64,000 nt of DNA from Collibacillus ludicampi (GCF_023705585.1 NZ_BOQE01000001.1:1005341-1069340); one strand, 5' to 3'; shown: positions 39,836 through 49,578, counted from the first letter of the stretch. Notes: generated from the sequence alone by a model not told the origin. Program-made: numbers and translations.

Positions 39836-39848
39836 AAAATTATACCAA
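39836..39848 (-). promoter_or_regulatory. Extended -10 promoter of the ART/SecB-like cassette
   Basis: On the minus strand TTGGTATAAT gives a perfect TATAAT (39839-39844) with a TGn extension, 43 bases before the first ATG. The -35 region is poor. Confidence 0.6.
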
Positions 39849-39989
39849 TAAAACGGTGCCAAAAAATCCTTTTCTAGTCTCTTAATTATACGGGAACGTT
39901 TCCTTCCGGATCAATTACGAAAAAACTACACTACACAACACAATATGACATGAACCATAATAAAACGGGAAAAACCGAGGTCAGATAAG

Positions 39990-40034
39990 AAAAGGGGCTG
40001 CCCTCAGTTGTTAGACTTTTGGGACAGCCCCTTC
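39990..40034 (-). terminator. Intrinsic terminator after hpf
   Basis: AGGGGCTGTCCC pairs with GGGCAGCCCCT and is followed by TTTTC on the minus strand. The remainder of 39850-39990 has no visible gene. Confidence 0.85.
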
Positions 40035-40049
40035 ATGATATATCCATTT

Positions 40050-40589
40050 TTACGCAAAGGTTGGTTCGATCAATCCGTACTGACCATCTTTGCGTTTATA
40101 GACAACGTTCACTTCATCCGTCTCCGCATTGGAGAAGACAAAGAAATCATGTCCTAGCAAATCCATTTGCATGATCGCTTCTTCAACAGGCATAGGCTTG
40201 ACGGCAAAACGTTTCACGCGAACCACTTCAGGTTCTTTCGTGTCGGCTGGCGCTGTGCCTGTATCTTGAAACAAAGTACGAATGCCTTCTTGACGAAAAC
40301 GTCGATTCAGCTTCGTTTTGTATTTCTCGATTTGTTTCTCAAGCTTCTCTGTGACGAGATCAATGGAAGCGTACATATCGGGAGAATTCTCTTCTGCGCG
40401 AAGGATGAGTCCACCGATAATCATCGTAACCTCGACGGTGTGTATGTCCTTCTCCACAGAAAGTGTAACATTCACTGCAGTTTCCGGCGGCATGTCAAAG
40501 TACTTATCCAACCGTCCGATCTTCTTCTCAGCGTAGTCTCGAAGAGCGTCCGTGATTTCCAGATGATCACCGCGAACTTGAATGTTCAT
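40050..40589 (-). CDS. hpf: Ribosome hibernation promoting factor, long form
   Basis: Long HPF dimerises 70S ribosomes into 100S particles in stationary phase. The 179-residue protein has the N-terminal S30AE domain (MNIQVRGDHLEITDALRDY, DKYFDMPPETAVNVTLS) and the C-terminal dimerisation domain (VRVKRFAVKPMPVEEAI, QMDLLGHDFFVFSNAET). ATG at 40589 follows GGGAGGAATACCTC. Its place between flagellar genes and secA matches yvyD in B. subtilis. Confidence 0.97.
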   Translation of the reverse strand: MNIQVRGDHLEITDALRDYAEKKIGRLDKYFDMPPETAVNVTLSVEKDIHTVEVTMIIGGLILRAEENSPDMYASIDLVTEKLEKQIEKYKTKLNRRFRQEGIRTLFQDTGTAPADTKEPEVVRVKRFAVKPMPVEEAIMQMDLLGHDFFVFSNAETDEVNVVYKRKDGQYGLIEPTFA

Positions 40590-40706
40590 GAGGTATTCCT
40601 CCCTTCCTGATATGATACATATTCCATAAAAATCACAAAAATCCTGCATCCTTTTACAACTTCTCCATCAATCTTTTACAAACATAGTCTTGACCAATCG
40701 GAACGA

Positions 40707-40739
40707 AAAAAGACCTTGAGAATTCTCCCAAGGTCCCTT
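40707..40739 (-). terminator. Intrinsic terminator after the cold-shock gene
   Basis: GGGACCTTGGGA pairs with TCTCAAGGTC (one bulge), followed by TTTTTTC on the minus strand. Confidence 0.85.
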
Positions 40740-40774
40740 GTTACAGAAATCTATAGTCATCAGTCAACCTGATT

Positions 40775-40972
40775 CTACAGTTTTGTAACATTAGCAGCTT
40801 GTGGTCCACGCGTGCCTTCCACGATGTCAAATTCCACCACATCGCCTTCATTTAAACTACGGAATCCTTCGGCATTGATTGCGGAATAATGAACGAATAC
40901 ATCATTCCCATTATCCTGCTCGATAAAGCCATACCCTTTTTCTGCATTGAACCATTTGACTCTTCCTTGCAT
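40775..40972 (-). CDS. Cold-shock protein (CspA/CspB family)
   Basis: A 65-residue OB-fold RNA chaperone with both RNA-binding motifs, KGYGFIEQ (RNP1) and DVFVHYSAI (RNP2), and the usual C-terminal [11 protein letters not shown] strong site (GGAGGATGAATGC) precedes the ATG. It is monocistronic with its own terminator. Family copies cannot be told apart here. Confidence 0.95.
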   Translation of the reverse strand: MQGRVKWFNAEKGYGFIEQDNGNDVFVHYSAINAEGFRSLNEGDVVEFDIVEGTRGPQAANVTKL

Positions 40973-41068
40973 GCATTCATCCTCCTAAAATATGTGACAA
41001 TCGCCCTTTTTTGGGGGCATATTTAGTCTACTCCGGAAAATGAACGCCTATACCTGTTTTCACATACC

Positions 41069-41113
41069 AAAAAAAGCGTTGAACAGAAACGCTTGATTTC
41101 CCGTTCAACGCTT
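41069..41113 (-). terminator. Intrinsic terminator after the amino-acid ABC operon
   Basis: AGCGTTGAAC pairs with GTTCAACGCT and is followed by seven T residues on the minus strand. Confidence 0.9.
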
Positions 41114-41121
41114 GACATGTT

Positions 41122-41840
<719 letters not shown>

Positions 41841-41844
<4 letters not shown>

Positions 41845-42503
41845 GCCGTGCCGAACCTCCTTTCCAAGAAAGCGACCACCCGGGCCAGCAGGAAGGTGAG
41901 AATGTAGTAAAAGACCGCCAATGTGATGTACGGTTCCCAGACGAGCAACGTCGAACCGGCCATCGCCCGCGCGTTATATGTCAGTTCCCCGCCTGCGATC
42001 ACAGCGAGCAAAGATGTGTCTTTCAAGAGAGCGATCGCTTCATTGCCAAGCGGCGGCAACATGCGCCGGAACGCTTGCGGCAAGACGACATAACGCATCA
42101 TTTGGCTTTGCGTCATTCCGAGAGAACGCGCTGCTTCCCATTGACCGCGGTCAATCGATTGGATTCCCGCGCGGAACACCTCAGAGCTGTAAGCGGCATA
42201 GTTCAACGTAACCGCCACGATCCCCGAGATGAAAGCCCCGGGAGATTTTCCCCCAAAGAAAGCGGGGAGCACGGCAAAATGGAACAACAAGATCTGCACG
42301 AGCAGAGGCGTCCCACGGAAAAATGAGACGTACATTTTGACAAAACCTTGGATGAATGGATTCTTCGACAAACGCCCGAGCCCGAGAAACAATCCCAGAA
42401 GGGTCGCAAGAATGATACAAATTACCGTATATTCAATCGTATAGTACGCTCCGCTGATAAAAAACGGCATGTACTCCTGGATAGCATCCCAACGAAAGGT
42501 CAA
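41841..42503 (-). CDS. Polar amino-acid ABC transporter permease
   Basis: A 220-residue HisM/GlnP-type permease with about five membrane segments and the EAA loop [23 protein letters not shown]. The start is TTG at 42503 with AAGGAG 8 bases upstream. The gene lies between the binding protein and the ATPase; one permease gene suggests a homodimeric channel. Confidence 0.95.
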
Positions 42504-42530
42504 GCATATCGCTCCTTTGATTCACCGAAC

Positions 42531-43334
42531 TTATTGCTGGCCAAAGTATTTGTCGTAGATTTTCTTGTAAGTGCCGTCTTCGTTGATCTTCTTAATACCG
42601 TCGTTCAGCTTGTTCAGAAGCTCTGTATTGCCCTTCTTAACAGCCAGTCCATAGTACTCTTTCGGGAATTTCGGATCGATCGCGGTATGGAGGTTGTCGG
42701 CTTTGTTGTTTTTCACATAATCGATGACCACACCGTTATCGCCCACAGCAACATCCACGTCGCCATTTTTCAACGCTTCCAGCGCGAGCGGCATCGAATC
42801 GTAGCGCTTGATTCCTTTGTAATCCTTGCCAAGGAAGTCGGTAACGATCGTATCGCCCGTCGTTCCGTTTTGGACGCCGATTTTCTTGCCTTTCAGATCG
42901 TTCAAAGTCTTCACGCTTCCGTCTTTGGACACAATCATTTGGGTCGCTTCAAAATATTTATCGGAAAAGTCCATCGTCTTCTTACGTTCGTCCGTAATCG
43001 TAATCGCGGATACGAGGAAATCGCGCTCGCCATTGTTCAAAGCCGCGAAAATCCCATCCCATGGGGTATTCACAAACTTCACCTTCATGCCTTCTTTTTC
43101 CGCGATCGCTTTGACCACATCAATGTCAAAACCGACGACCTGTTGTGTCTTGCTGTCCACAGACTCAAAAGGCGCGTAGGAAGCATCCGTACCCACAACA
43201 TATTCTTTCTGATTGCCACTTTGTGCGGAATCTCCCCCCGGTGCCGCCGACTTGGGAGCGCATCCTGCAGCGACGAAAGTAAGACCTGCTGCTAATGTAC
43301 TTGCTAGCATAAGAGACTTCCACGTTTTCAACAC
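42531..43334 (-). CDS. Polar amino-acid binding lipoprotein
   Basis: A 267-residue SBP family 3 protein. The signal ends in the lipobox FVAAGC, and the mature part has the PAAT binding signatures YVVGTDASYAPFESV, GFDIDVVKAIAEKEG and KKIGVQNGTTGDTIV. The start is GTG at 43334 after GGGGGAAGTT. It is the first gene of the operon. The ligand is likely a polar amino acid such as glutamine, arginine or cystine, but cannot be fixed from sequence. Confidence 0.95.
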   Translation of the reverse strand: MLKTWKSLMLASTLAAGLTFVAAGCAPKSAAPGGDSAQSGNQKEYVVGTDASYAPFESVDSKTQQVVGFDIDVVKAIAEKEGMKVKFVNTPWDGIFAALNNGERDFLVSAITITDERKKTMDFSDKYFEATQMIVSKDGSVKTLNDLKGKKIGVQNGTTGDTIVTDFLGKDYKGIKRYDSMPLALEALKNGDVDVAVGDNGVVIDYVKNNKADNLHTAIDPKFPKEYYGLAVKKGNTELLNKLNDGIKKINEDGTYKKIYDKYFGQQ

Positions 43335-43501
43335 AACTTCCCCCTCAAACTTTAAGTTTCTGAATCTTTCTATTTAATTTTACAATAGGCATGCGCTTTC
43401 GTACACATGAAATACTATACATTTAAACGTATATTAATTCAATAGGGGAATGATTGAACTTTTGCTAGATATAGTAGGGATCCCCACATGCTGAACATGT
43501 T

Positions 43502-43571
43502 GTTGATAACTTCGCGGTTTTCGGACACTTATTCACAGTATCCAAGTCATTATCCACAAATTTATCCACAT
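43502..43571 (+). other. DnaA-box cluster in a 490-base gap
   Basis: Three exact matches to TTATNCACA lie in one orientation: TTATTCACA (43530-43538), TTATCCACA (43551-43559) and TTATCCACA (43563-43571). A fourth on the opposite strand (43502-43510, TTATCAACA) has one mismatch. The rest of 43335-43824 is AT-rich with the leader of the ABC operon and the terminator of the sugar cluster; no gene is visible. Confidence 0.65.
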
Positions 43572-43642
43572 GTACACAGGATATCTGAATTTTTAAACCG
43601 GCGAAAGATTATTGCACTGGGGATAAAAGGACACTGGGCGAT

Positions 43643-43679
43643 GGAATAAAAAAGAACCTGATAGCGGTCAGGTTCTATA
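43643..43679 (-). terminator. Intrinsic terminator downstream of the sugar cluster
   Basis: AGAACCTGA pairs perfectly with TCAGGTTCT across CCGCTA and is followed by TTTTTTATT on the minus strand, about 145 bases past the legC stop. Confidence 0.9.
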
Positions 43680-43824
43680 GGCATTATATGCTTGCTCTGG
43701 TTGTTCGTTTTTATATATTTCTTATTTATGTAATATATGTAAAGCAAGAATTAAATCATGACCACTCCTTGATCAATCGATTTGACAATAAGACCATCGG
43801 CTTAAAATTTATTGAATAGATATC

Positions 43825-44940
43825 TCAATCAGCATGATTATTAATACACTCTTTTATCGTCTCAACAACATATAGAGCTTGTTCATCGGAAAGATTATTA
43901 AAAAAAGGTATAGCTAGAGTTGTTTGAGAAACTCTTTCAGTAATAGGAAAATCTCCGGGCTTAAATCCAAATTCTTTTCTATAAAAAGGTTGCAAATGAA
44001 TGGGGGAAAAATATGGACGACATCCAATTCCCTTCTCATGAAGACTTCGCATGATTGAAGCCCTGTCGAACTCTTCTGCAAAGCGAATCACGTAAACAAA
44101 CCAACTCATTTTTACTTCGGGAGAGACGTAAGGGACAATTACGCCATTTACATTTTCAAAGTATTTATTATAGCGCTGCGCTACTGCCTCTCTTTTCGAG
44201 AGTATCTCATCGATCCTGTCCAACTGTGCCACTCCTAACGCGGCACTCAACTCGTCCATGCGATAATTGAATCCTAAGCGCTCATGGGCAAGCCACGCAT
44301 TACCTTCTCCTCTTCCCTGGTTTCTCATGCTCCGGCACAAACGGGCCAGTTCGTCATCATTTGTCACAATGATACCGCCCTCTCCCGTCGTTATTTGTTT
44401 ATTCGGATAGAAAGCAAATACCCCAGCCTTGCCCATGGCCCCAGCTTTTTTCCCTTTATACTCCGCGCCGATGGCCTCGCAAGCATCCTCGATGATAGGA
44501 AGATTATACTTCTCGCTAATTTTTAATATTTCTTCCATGTCTGTCGGTTGACCAAATACATGTACAGGAAGAATCGCTTTCGTTTTTTCTGTAATTTTTT
44601 CCTCGATTTTTTTTACGTCGATATTCATCGTATCTGGATCGATATCTACAAAAACAGGTTTAGCCCTTTCAAAAAGCAGACAATTGCTCGAAGCTACAAA
44701 ACTGAACGGGGTCGTAATAACCTCATCTCCATCGCGAATATCCAATGCACGAACTATCAGATGAAGACCACTTGTTCCGCTATTTACCGCAATCGCATGT
44801 TTGACACCTACATAATCCGCTATTCGTTTCTCAAACTCCAAGACCCATGGTCCAATACTCAAGGTTGACGTCGATAATACGTCCATCACCATCTTGCGTT
44901 CATGGTCGGTAATATCAGGATTTGATAAAGGCACGAACAT
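43825..44940 (-). CDS. legC: DegT/DnrJ/EryC1 aminotransferase (LegC role)
   Basis: A 371-residue PLP sugar aminotransferase that should add the C4 amino group to the 4-keto-6-deoxy sugar nucleotide. It has AVNSGTSGLHLIVRAL, the ASSNCLLF/VFVDIDPDTMN region, DACEAIGAEYKGK and the PLP lysine in FYPNKQITTGEGG. ATG at 44940 follows GGGGGAAACATC. It is the last gene of a six-gene set whose other members fix the pathway. A PglE-like specificity is an alternative wording of the same step. Confidence 0.88.
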   Translation of the reverse strand: MFVPLSNPDITDHERKMVMDVLSTSTLSIGPWVLEFEKRIADYVGVKHAIAVNSGTSGLHLIVRALDIRDGDEVITTPFSFVASSNCLLFERAKPVFVDIDPDTMNIDVKKIEEKITEKTKAILPVHVFGQPTDMEEILKISEKYNLPIIEDACEAIGAEYKGKKAGAMGKAGVFAFYPNKQITTGEGGIIVTNDDELARLCRSMRNQGRGEGNAWLAHERLGFNYRMDELSAALGVAQLDRIDEILSKREAVAQRYNKYFENVNGVIVPYVSPEVKMSWFVYVIRFAEEFDRASIMRSLHEKGIGCRPYFSPIHLQPFYRKEFGFKPGDFPITERVSQTTLAIPFFNNLSDEQALYVVETIKECINNHAD

Positions 44941-44962
44941 GATGTTTCCCCCTTGAACGGAA

Positions 44963-45598
44963 TCAAATAAGAGTTTCAACTATGCGTGCGGGTACACCAT
45001 ACGCTTTCACTTTCGCAGGAAGTGAGCGGACAACTACAGAACCTGCTCCAACTATCGAATCCTCACCAATGTGAATCCCTTGAATCACTGATGTTCCAAT
45101 ACCAATATGGGTTCTCTTTCCAATAAAAACTTGACCTGCGAGGTGAGACCCCGGTGCAATGTGGGCTCCTTCTTCTACCATGCAATCATGATCCACTGTA
45201 GCACCCGTATTCACGATCACTTGTTTACCTATACAAGAATCAGGATTCAACACGGCTCCAGCTGCCACGAGACTACCATCTCCGACCTGAACGGATGAAG
45301 CAACGATGCTTCTCGGATGAATCGCTTTTACAAATGAAAAACCCATACGCTCCATTTTTTCGGCTATTTTCATGCGAATTTGGTTGTTCCCTATTGCGAT
45401 AAACGCTTCCTTCAGGCCGGATCTATACAGTTCTTCTAAAATACTACTCTGTCCAATAACTTGAACTCCTGAAACTGTCTTTCCAAGCATCGATGGATTA
45501 TCATCAACGATACCCACAACTGTATACCCAGATGATTGCAGAATATCAATTGAAACCTTTGCATGGCCTCCGGCTCCGACCACAAAAACTTCCTTCAT
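44963..45598 (-). CDS. legH: NeuD/PglD-family sugar O/N-acetyltransferase (LegH role)
   Basis: The 211-residue protein has an N-terminal Rossmann-like part (VFVVGAGGHAKVSIDIL, GIVDDNPSMLGK) and a C-terminal left-handed beta-helix of hexapeptide repeats (IVNTGATVDHDCMVEEGAHI, FIGKRTHIGIGT) with the acyl-transfer histidine in VDHDC. It likely acetylates the C4 amine. The ATG overlaps the legI stop (ATGA). Confidence 0.85.
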   Translation of the reverse strand: MKEVFVVGAGGHAKVSIDILQSSGYTVVGIVDDNPSMLGKTVSGVQVIGQSSILEELYRSGLKEAFIAIGNNQIRMKIAEKMERMGFSFVKAIHPRSIVASSVQVGDGSLVAAGAVLNPDSCIGKQVIVNTGATVDHDCMVEEGAHIAPGSHLAGQVFIGKRTHIGIGTSVIQGIHIGEDSIVGAGSVVVRSLPAKVKAYGVPARIVETLI

Positions 45599-46635
45599 TC
45601 GTCATCCACATCTTTCCAATCAATCAAGTAATCAGCAGGTAGATCTTCTTTAACCCTTTTTCCTATTAATTGATGAAACGTTTTGGGTGGCAATCCGGTT
45701 CCCGGTCTTTTCACGGTCAACATATCCTCCGTTAGAATCGTTCCTTTTTTTATTGGTCGGCTGGTTACAACACTTTTTCTTGCCAAATTCCTGTTTTTCA
45801 CTTCAGAGGGTGATAACTCTTTCTTGGGTGTACCCAACGCCTTTTCCACTCGACGTATCCCCTGAATCATCAATTTCAGTTCTTCCGGACTTAAAGATGC
45901 GTGATGATCAGGACCTTCTGCCTTCTTATCATACGTAAAGTGTTTTTCTATGATTTGAGCGCCCATGGCGACAGCTGCTAACGGAACTTCGATTCCGAGC
46001 GTATGATCGGAATATCCCGTAATCTTTTGGAAGGTACTTCGTAATGTTTGCATCGCCCGTAAATTGACATCTTCAAACGGGGTGGGATAACTGGTTGTAC
46101 AATGCAATAGGCATACATCGATTTCTCGCAATACGTCTAACGCTTCCTGAATTTCTTCGATCGTAGCCATACCCGTCGAAAGAATAACCGGTTTTTTTGT
46201 GGCAGCAATCCTGTGCAACAAAACCGTATTGGTCAAATCGCCTGAACTGATTTTATACAATGGGACATTCAATTCTTCTAGCCAATTGACACTTTGTACA
46301 TCAAAGGGGGTCGAGAGAAACAAGATTCCGCGCTCTTCTGCGTATGATTTGAGTACTAGATGTTGATCAAAGCCAAGTTCCAGCCTTTTTAACATTTCAA
46401 ATTGAGACTCATTCGTTCCCGTAGTCTCTTTCTGGTATTCCGCTTTCTCGGCAGTCCTTGTAACGATTTTTTCTGCTTTAAAAGTTTGGAATTTGACCGC
46501 GTCAGCCCCTGCCTCAACAGCGATGTCTACCAAGCGCCTGGCGATATTCAGGTCTCCCTGATGATTGACTCCTGCTTCCGCAATGATAAAAACAGGTTGT
46601 CCTTCCCCAATGGTTTTATTCCCGATGCGAATCAT
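45595..46635 (-). CDS. legI: Sialic-acid-type synthase, legionaminic acid synthase (NeuB family)
   Basis: The 346-residue enzyme should condense PEP with a 6-carbon amino sugar to give a nonulosonate. It has the NeuB TIM barrel (FIIAEAGVNHQGDLNIAR, AVKFQTFKAEKIV, TGYSDHTLGIEVPLAAVAMG, EKHFTYDKKAEGPDHHASL) and a C-terminal SAF antifreeze-like domain (IKKGTILTEDMLTVKRPGTG). Neighbours making 2,4-diamino-6-deoxy sugars favour legionaminic over N-acetylneuraminic acid. Confidence 0.9.
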   Translation of the reverse strand: MIRIGNKTIGEGQPVFIIAEAGVNHQGDLNIARRLVDIAVEAGADAVKFQTFKAEKIVTRTAEKAEYQKETTGTNESQFEMLKRLELGFDQHLVLKSYAEERGILFLSTPFDVQSVNWLEELNVPLYKISSGDLTNTVLLHRIAATKKPVILSTGMATIEEIQEALDVLREIDVCLLHCTTSYPTPFEDVNLRAMQTLRSTFQKITGYSDHTLGIEVPLAAVAMGAQIIEKHFTYDKKAEGPDHHASLSPEELKLMIQGIRRVEKALGTPKKELSPSEVKNRNLARKSVVTSRPIKKGTILTEDMLTVKRPGTGLPPKTFHQLIGKRVKEDLPADYLIDWKDVDDE

Positions 46636-46646
46636 TGTAATCCCTC

Positions 46647-47801
46647 TTAGTACGTCATTTGTTTTTGTAAAAGTTTCTTATCCAGTGAGCATTTCTTTAA
46701 TAATTGAACAATTCTTTTTGATGCTTGTCCATCTCCGTATGGATTCACACACGTTTTAAGTTTTTCATGAAACTCTTGATCTTCAAGTGCGAATCGGATT
46801 GCGCTCTCGATTGCATCGGTATCGTAATCAACAAATATAACATTTTCAGCGTGTTCTCTACCGAGGTTACGCGTACCAATATGTATAAATGGCAAGCGGA
46901 AAGACGGGGCTTCAATGATACCCGAACTTGAATTGCCGATGAAGACTTGCGTATGCGTAAGAAGAGACAGATAAAGATCATGATGGATATTGCGAAAGAT
47001 ATGCAACCAGGTTCGATCTCTATATCGCTCAATCACATCCACCATTTGTTCACTTCCCGGATCATTATTGGGATAAACAATCACCGTTTGCATTTTTACC
47101 CTGTCGAGAGCGCGCAAAATCACTTCCATTTGTTCTCCCGCTCGCTCCCTCTCCAAGATCACCGGATGTTGGATACAAAGCAAGATCGGCTCCTCACTCT
47201 GAATGCCCAATGTTTCGCAGATTGTCTCACGATCTATAAACTCTCGATGTAATATCGAATCTAATCCAGGGGCACCCACTTGATAAATCCGCCAATCTTC
47301 TTCCCCCATTTTCTTCAAGCGCTCAGCGCTTTCTTTCGTCGCCACGAAATGTAAGTGTGCAAATTTGCTAATCGCATGTCGAATCGATTCATCAATATGG
47401 CCGCTGTTGATTCTTTCTCCTCCGTGAATATGGGCAACAGGGATGTTTAAAGTTACGGCTGCGAGTACGGCCGCTAATGGCTCTAATCGATCACCAAGCA
47501 CCAAAAGAATGTCCGGCTCCTGCGCCCTTAGCACATCGCCAATTGCCTGAACTCCCTTACTCAAAGCATTATAATACTCCGCTTCTTGCTCGATCCCCGA
47601 ATACATCGATACTCTCGCTTGAATGGGAAAACCTTCCCTTTCAATCTCATGAACCGTTAACCCGTGAGTTTCAAGTAGATGCATTCCTGTAACAATAAGA
47701 CAAAGTTCCAATGCCGGTTCTTGCAAAATGGCACTTATAATTGGGCGAAGAAGTCCAAACTCCGCTCTTGTGCCTGTCAGAACAGCTATTTTCCTTTTCA
47801 T
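46647..47801 (-). CDS. legG: Hydrolysing UDP-sugar 2-epimerase (LegG/NeuC)
   Basis: The 384-residue enzyme releases UDP and inverts C2, giving the mannose-configured substrate of the synthase. Family motifs: VLTGTRAEFGLLRPII, VLGDRLEPLAAVLAA, AHIHGGERINSGHIDESIRH and the C-terminal UDP-binding FIGNSSSGIIEAPS. It follows legF by 10 bases and precedes legI by 11. Confidence 0.92.
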   Translation of the reverse strand: MKRKIAVLTGTRAEFGLLRPIISAILQEPALELCLIVTGMHLLETHGLTVHEIEREGFPIQARVSMYSGIEQEAEYYNALSKGVQAIGDVLRAQEPDILLVLGDRLEPLAAVLAAVTLNIPVAHIHGGERINSGHIDESIRHAISKFAHLHFVATKESAERLKKMGEEDWRIYQVGAPGLDSILHREFIDRETICETLGIQSEEPILLCIQHPVILERERAGEQMEVILRALDRVKMQTVIVYPNNDPGSEQMVDVIERYRDRTWLHIFRNIHHDLYLSLLTHTQVFIGNSSSGIIEAPSFRLPFIHIGTRNLGREHAENVIFVDYDTDAIESAIRFALEDQEFHEKLKTCVNPYGDGQASKRIVQLLKKCSLDKKLLQKQMTY

Positions 47802-47811
47802 AACTCACATC

Positions 47812-48513
47812 CTATCGTCCATGCATGTTGAGCCAAGTCTCAGCTACTTTGAAGTCGAACCAAGTATCTATATCTATGGAACGATCCACATCCATGATCC
47901 AGACTCCTTGCCGGATTTGATCAGTCGGTTTTGGCTGCGTAACTTGCTCTTTTTTATATACATAAACCGCTCCGTTTAAGGCAAAAACATTTGGAAGCTC
48001 TTGTCTACGTGAGACAAAACCATTTGGAAAAAAAGGGGTCGCCCGCTCGTTTTCCACTTTTAACATCCAGTACGGATGATGTTTGACACGACAAACGGAT
48101 GTTACTAAATCCGCGTCTAAACGATATAACACGTTAACAGCCCCATCAATGTCTTCCTTCGTACGGAGAGGGGAAGTCGGTTGCAAAAGTACCACAAGAT
48201 CTGGTTGGAATCCTTCTTTCTTCTTTAATACTTCTAAAGCATGTTGAAGGACAGGCATCGTTGGTGTATCGTCTTTCGCTAACTCCGCAGGACGCAGAAA
48301 CGGCACTTCGGCTCCAAATGACTCTGCCACTTTCGCAATCTCAGGGGAATCTGTCGTCACGAGGACACGCGTGATCGACTTCGCTTCCAATCCAGCCTCA
48401 ATTGAGTAAGCAATTAACGGTTTCCCTGCAAGAGGAAGAATGTTCTTATTAGGAAGCCCTTTCGATCCCCCTCTTGCAGGTATGATCGCGAGAACAGCAG
48501 GTTGATCCGACAC
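47812..48513 (-). CDS. legF: CMP-nonulosonate cytidylyltransferase (LegF/NeuA)
   Basis: The 233-residue enzyme activates the nonulosonic acid with CTP. It shows IIPARGGSKGLPNKN, LVTTDSPEIAKVAE, the VVLLQPTSPLRTKEDID motif and the metal-binding DVDRSIDIDTWFDF. The start is GTG at 48513, one base past the legB stop, with AGGAG inside legB. Confidence 0.93.
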   Translation of the reverse strand: MSDQPAVLAIIPARGGSKGLPNKNILPLAGKPLIAYSIEAGLEAKSITRVLVTTDSPEIAKVAESFGAEVPFLRPAELAKDDTPTMPVLQHALEVLKKKEGFQPDLVVLLQPTSPLRTKEDIDGAVNVLYRLDADLVTSVCRVKHHPYWMLKVENERATPFFPNGFVSRRQELPNVFALNGAVYVYKKEQVTQPKPTDQIRQGVWIMDVDRSIDIDTWFDFKVAETWLNMHGR

Positions 48514-48514
48514 T

Positions 48515-49546
48515 TCAACTCTTCTCCTTTAACAAATCTAATTGTTTCCCTATCTCTGAAGCTATTAAATCTTTCACTTGAGCAGGTGTTAACAAAACCT
48601 CATCGAGAGAGGAATATCGTGTGCGATGAGTCAGTGGAATCCCCTTCTTATTCCAGGTTGTGAGATTCTCAACGGAATCAGGAACGATTACAAACATATC
48701 CTCAAACTCGTATGCACGCTTTGCTTCATCTTCTGTCATTAATTCTTCGTACAATTTTTCACCTGCCCTCAGTCCAATCACTTCAATGGGAACGGGGGTT
48801 TCATTCCTTTCCTCTGCAACCATGAAGCGAATCGCATCCGCAAGATCGGCGATTTTTAAGACAGGCATCTTCAAGATAAAGATTTCTCCACCTTCTGATG
48901 CTTCTGCCGCTCGAAAGACCAAACGCACCGCTTGTGAAATCGACATCATGAAACGAGTCATTTCAAGATCGGTCACAGTCAAAGGCTTTCTTGCCAATGC
49001 CTGTTGGATAAAAAGAGGCACGACCGATCCCCTGGAGCCTAACACATTTCCAAATCGAACACACGAAAAAACCGTTCGTTTTTTGCCTCGATACAAATTC
49101 GCTGCTGTAACTAACTTTTCCATCAACAGTTTGGTCGTTCCCATCGTATTCGCGGGATTAGCTGCCTTATCCGTTGAAATGGCGATTACTTTTTCCACAT
49201 TATGTTCCAGACAGCAGTCAATCAGATTTTGTGTTCCCAAAACGTTCGTTTTAATTGCCTCAAAGGGATTGTATTCACAAGCGGGAACATGTTTTAACCC
49301 GGCAGTATGAAAGACAAAATCAATGTCTTGTAACGCGAAACTCAACCGCTCTCGATCTCGTATATCTCCGATCAGATAACGAATGTTATCGTATTCTGTT
49401 AATTCCTGTTGCATAGAAAATTGTTTTCCTTCATCACGGCTAAAGATACGAATCACGTTCGGGCCCATCGATAATAATTGGCGGACAATTTCTCCACCTA
49501 TTGATCCGGTTCCTCCCGTGATCAATATATTTTTCCCTTTGAACAT
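48515..49546 (-). CDS. legB: UDP-GlcNAc 4,6-dehydratase, short SDR (LegB)
   Basis: The 343-residue short extended-SDR enzyme makes the 4-keto-6-deoxy sugar nucleotide. It has the NAD motif ILITGGTGSIGGEIV, the catalytic region AISTDKAANPANTMGTTKLLMEK (a CapD-like variant with M in place of the usual Tyr) and RFGNVLGSRGSVVPLF. It opens the sugar cluster, 32 bases after fliT. No GlcN-1-P guanylyltransferase (PtmE-like) gene is present, so a UDP-linked route is likely. A PseB-type role is the main alternative. Confidence 0.85.
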   Translation of the reverse strand: MFKGKNILITGGTGSIGGEIVRQLLSMGPNVIRIFSRDEGKQFSMQQELTEYDNIRYLIGDIRDRERLSFALQDIDFVFHTAGLKHVPACEYNPFEAIKTNVLGTQNLIDCCLEHNVEKVIAISTDKAANPANTMGTTKLLMEKLVTAANLYRGKKRTVFSCVRFGNVLGSRGSVVPLFIQQALARKPLTVTDLEMTRFMMSISQAVRLVFRAAEASEGGEIFILKMPVLKIADLADAIRFMVAEERNETPVPIEVIGLRAGEKLYEELMTEDEAKRAYEFEDMFVIVPDSVENLTTWNKKGIPLTHRTRYSSLDEVLLTPAQVKDLIASEIGKQLDLLKEKS

Positions 49547-49578
49547 CTTTTAGACCTTCCTTATTGTCATGATCTTTG

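Noticed and set aside
43502-43571. Chromosomal origin (oriC)
   Set aside because: DnaA boxes are present, but dnaA, dnaN, recF or gyr genes and a clear AT-rich unwinding element are not; plasmid rep genes are also absent.
43825-49546. Pseudaminic acid cluster
   Set aside because: A NeuC/LegG-type hydrolysing 2-epimerase and NeuD-type acetyltransferase are present and PseG/PseH-like genes are not, so legionaminic acid fits better, though the stereochemistry is not proven.
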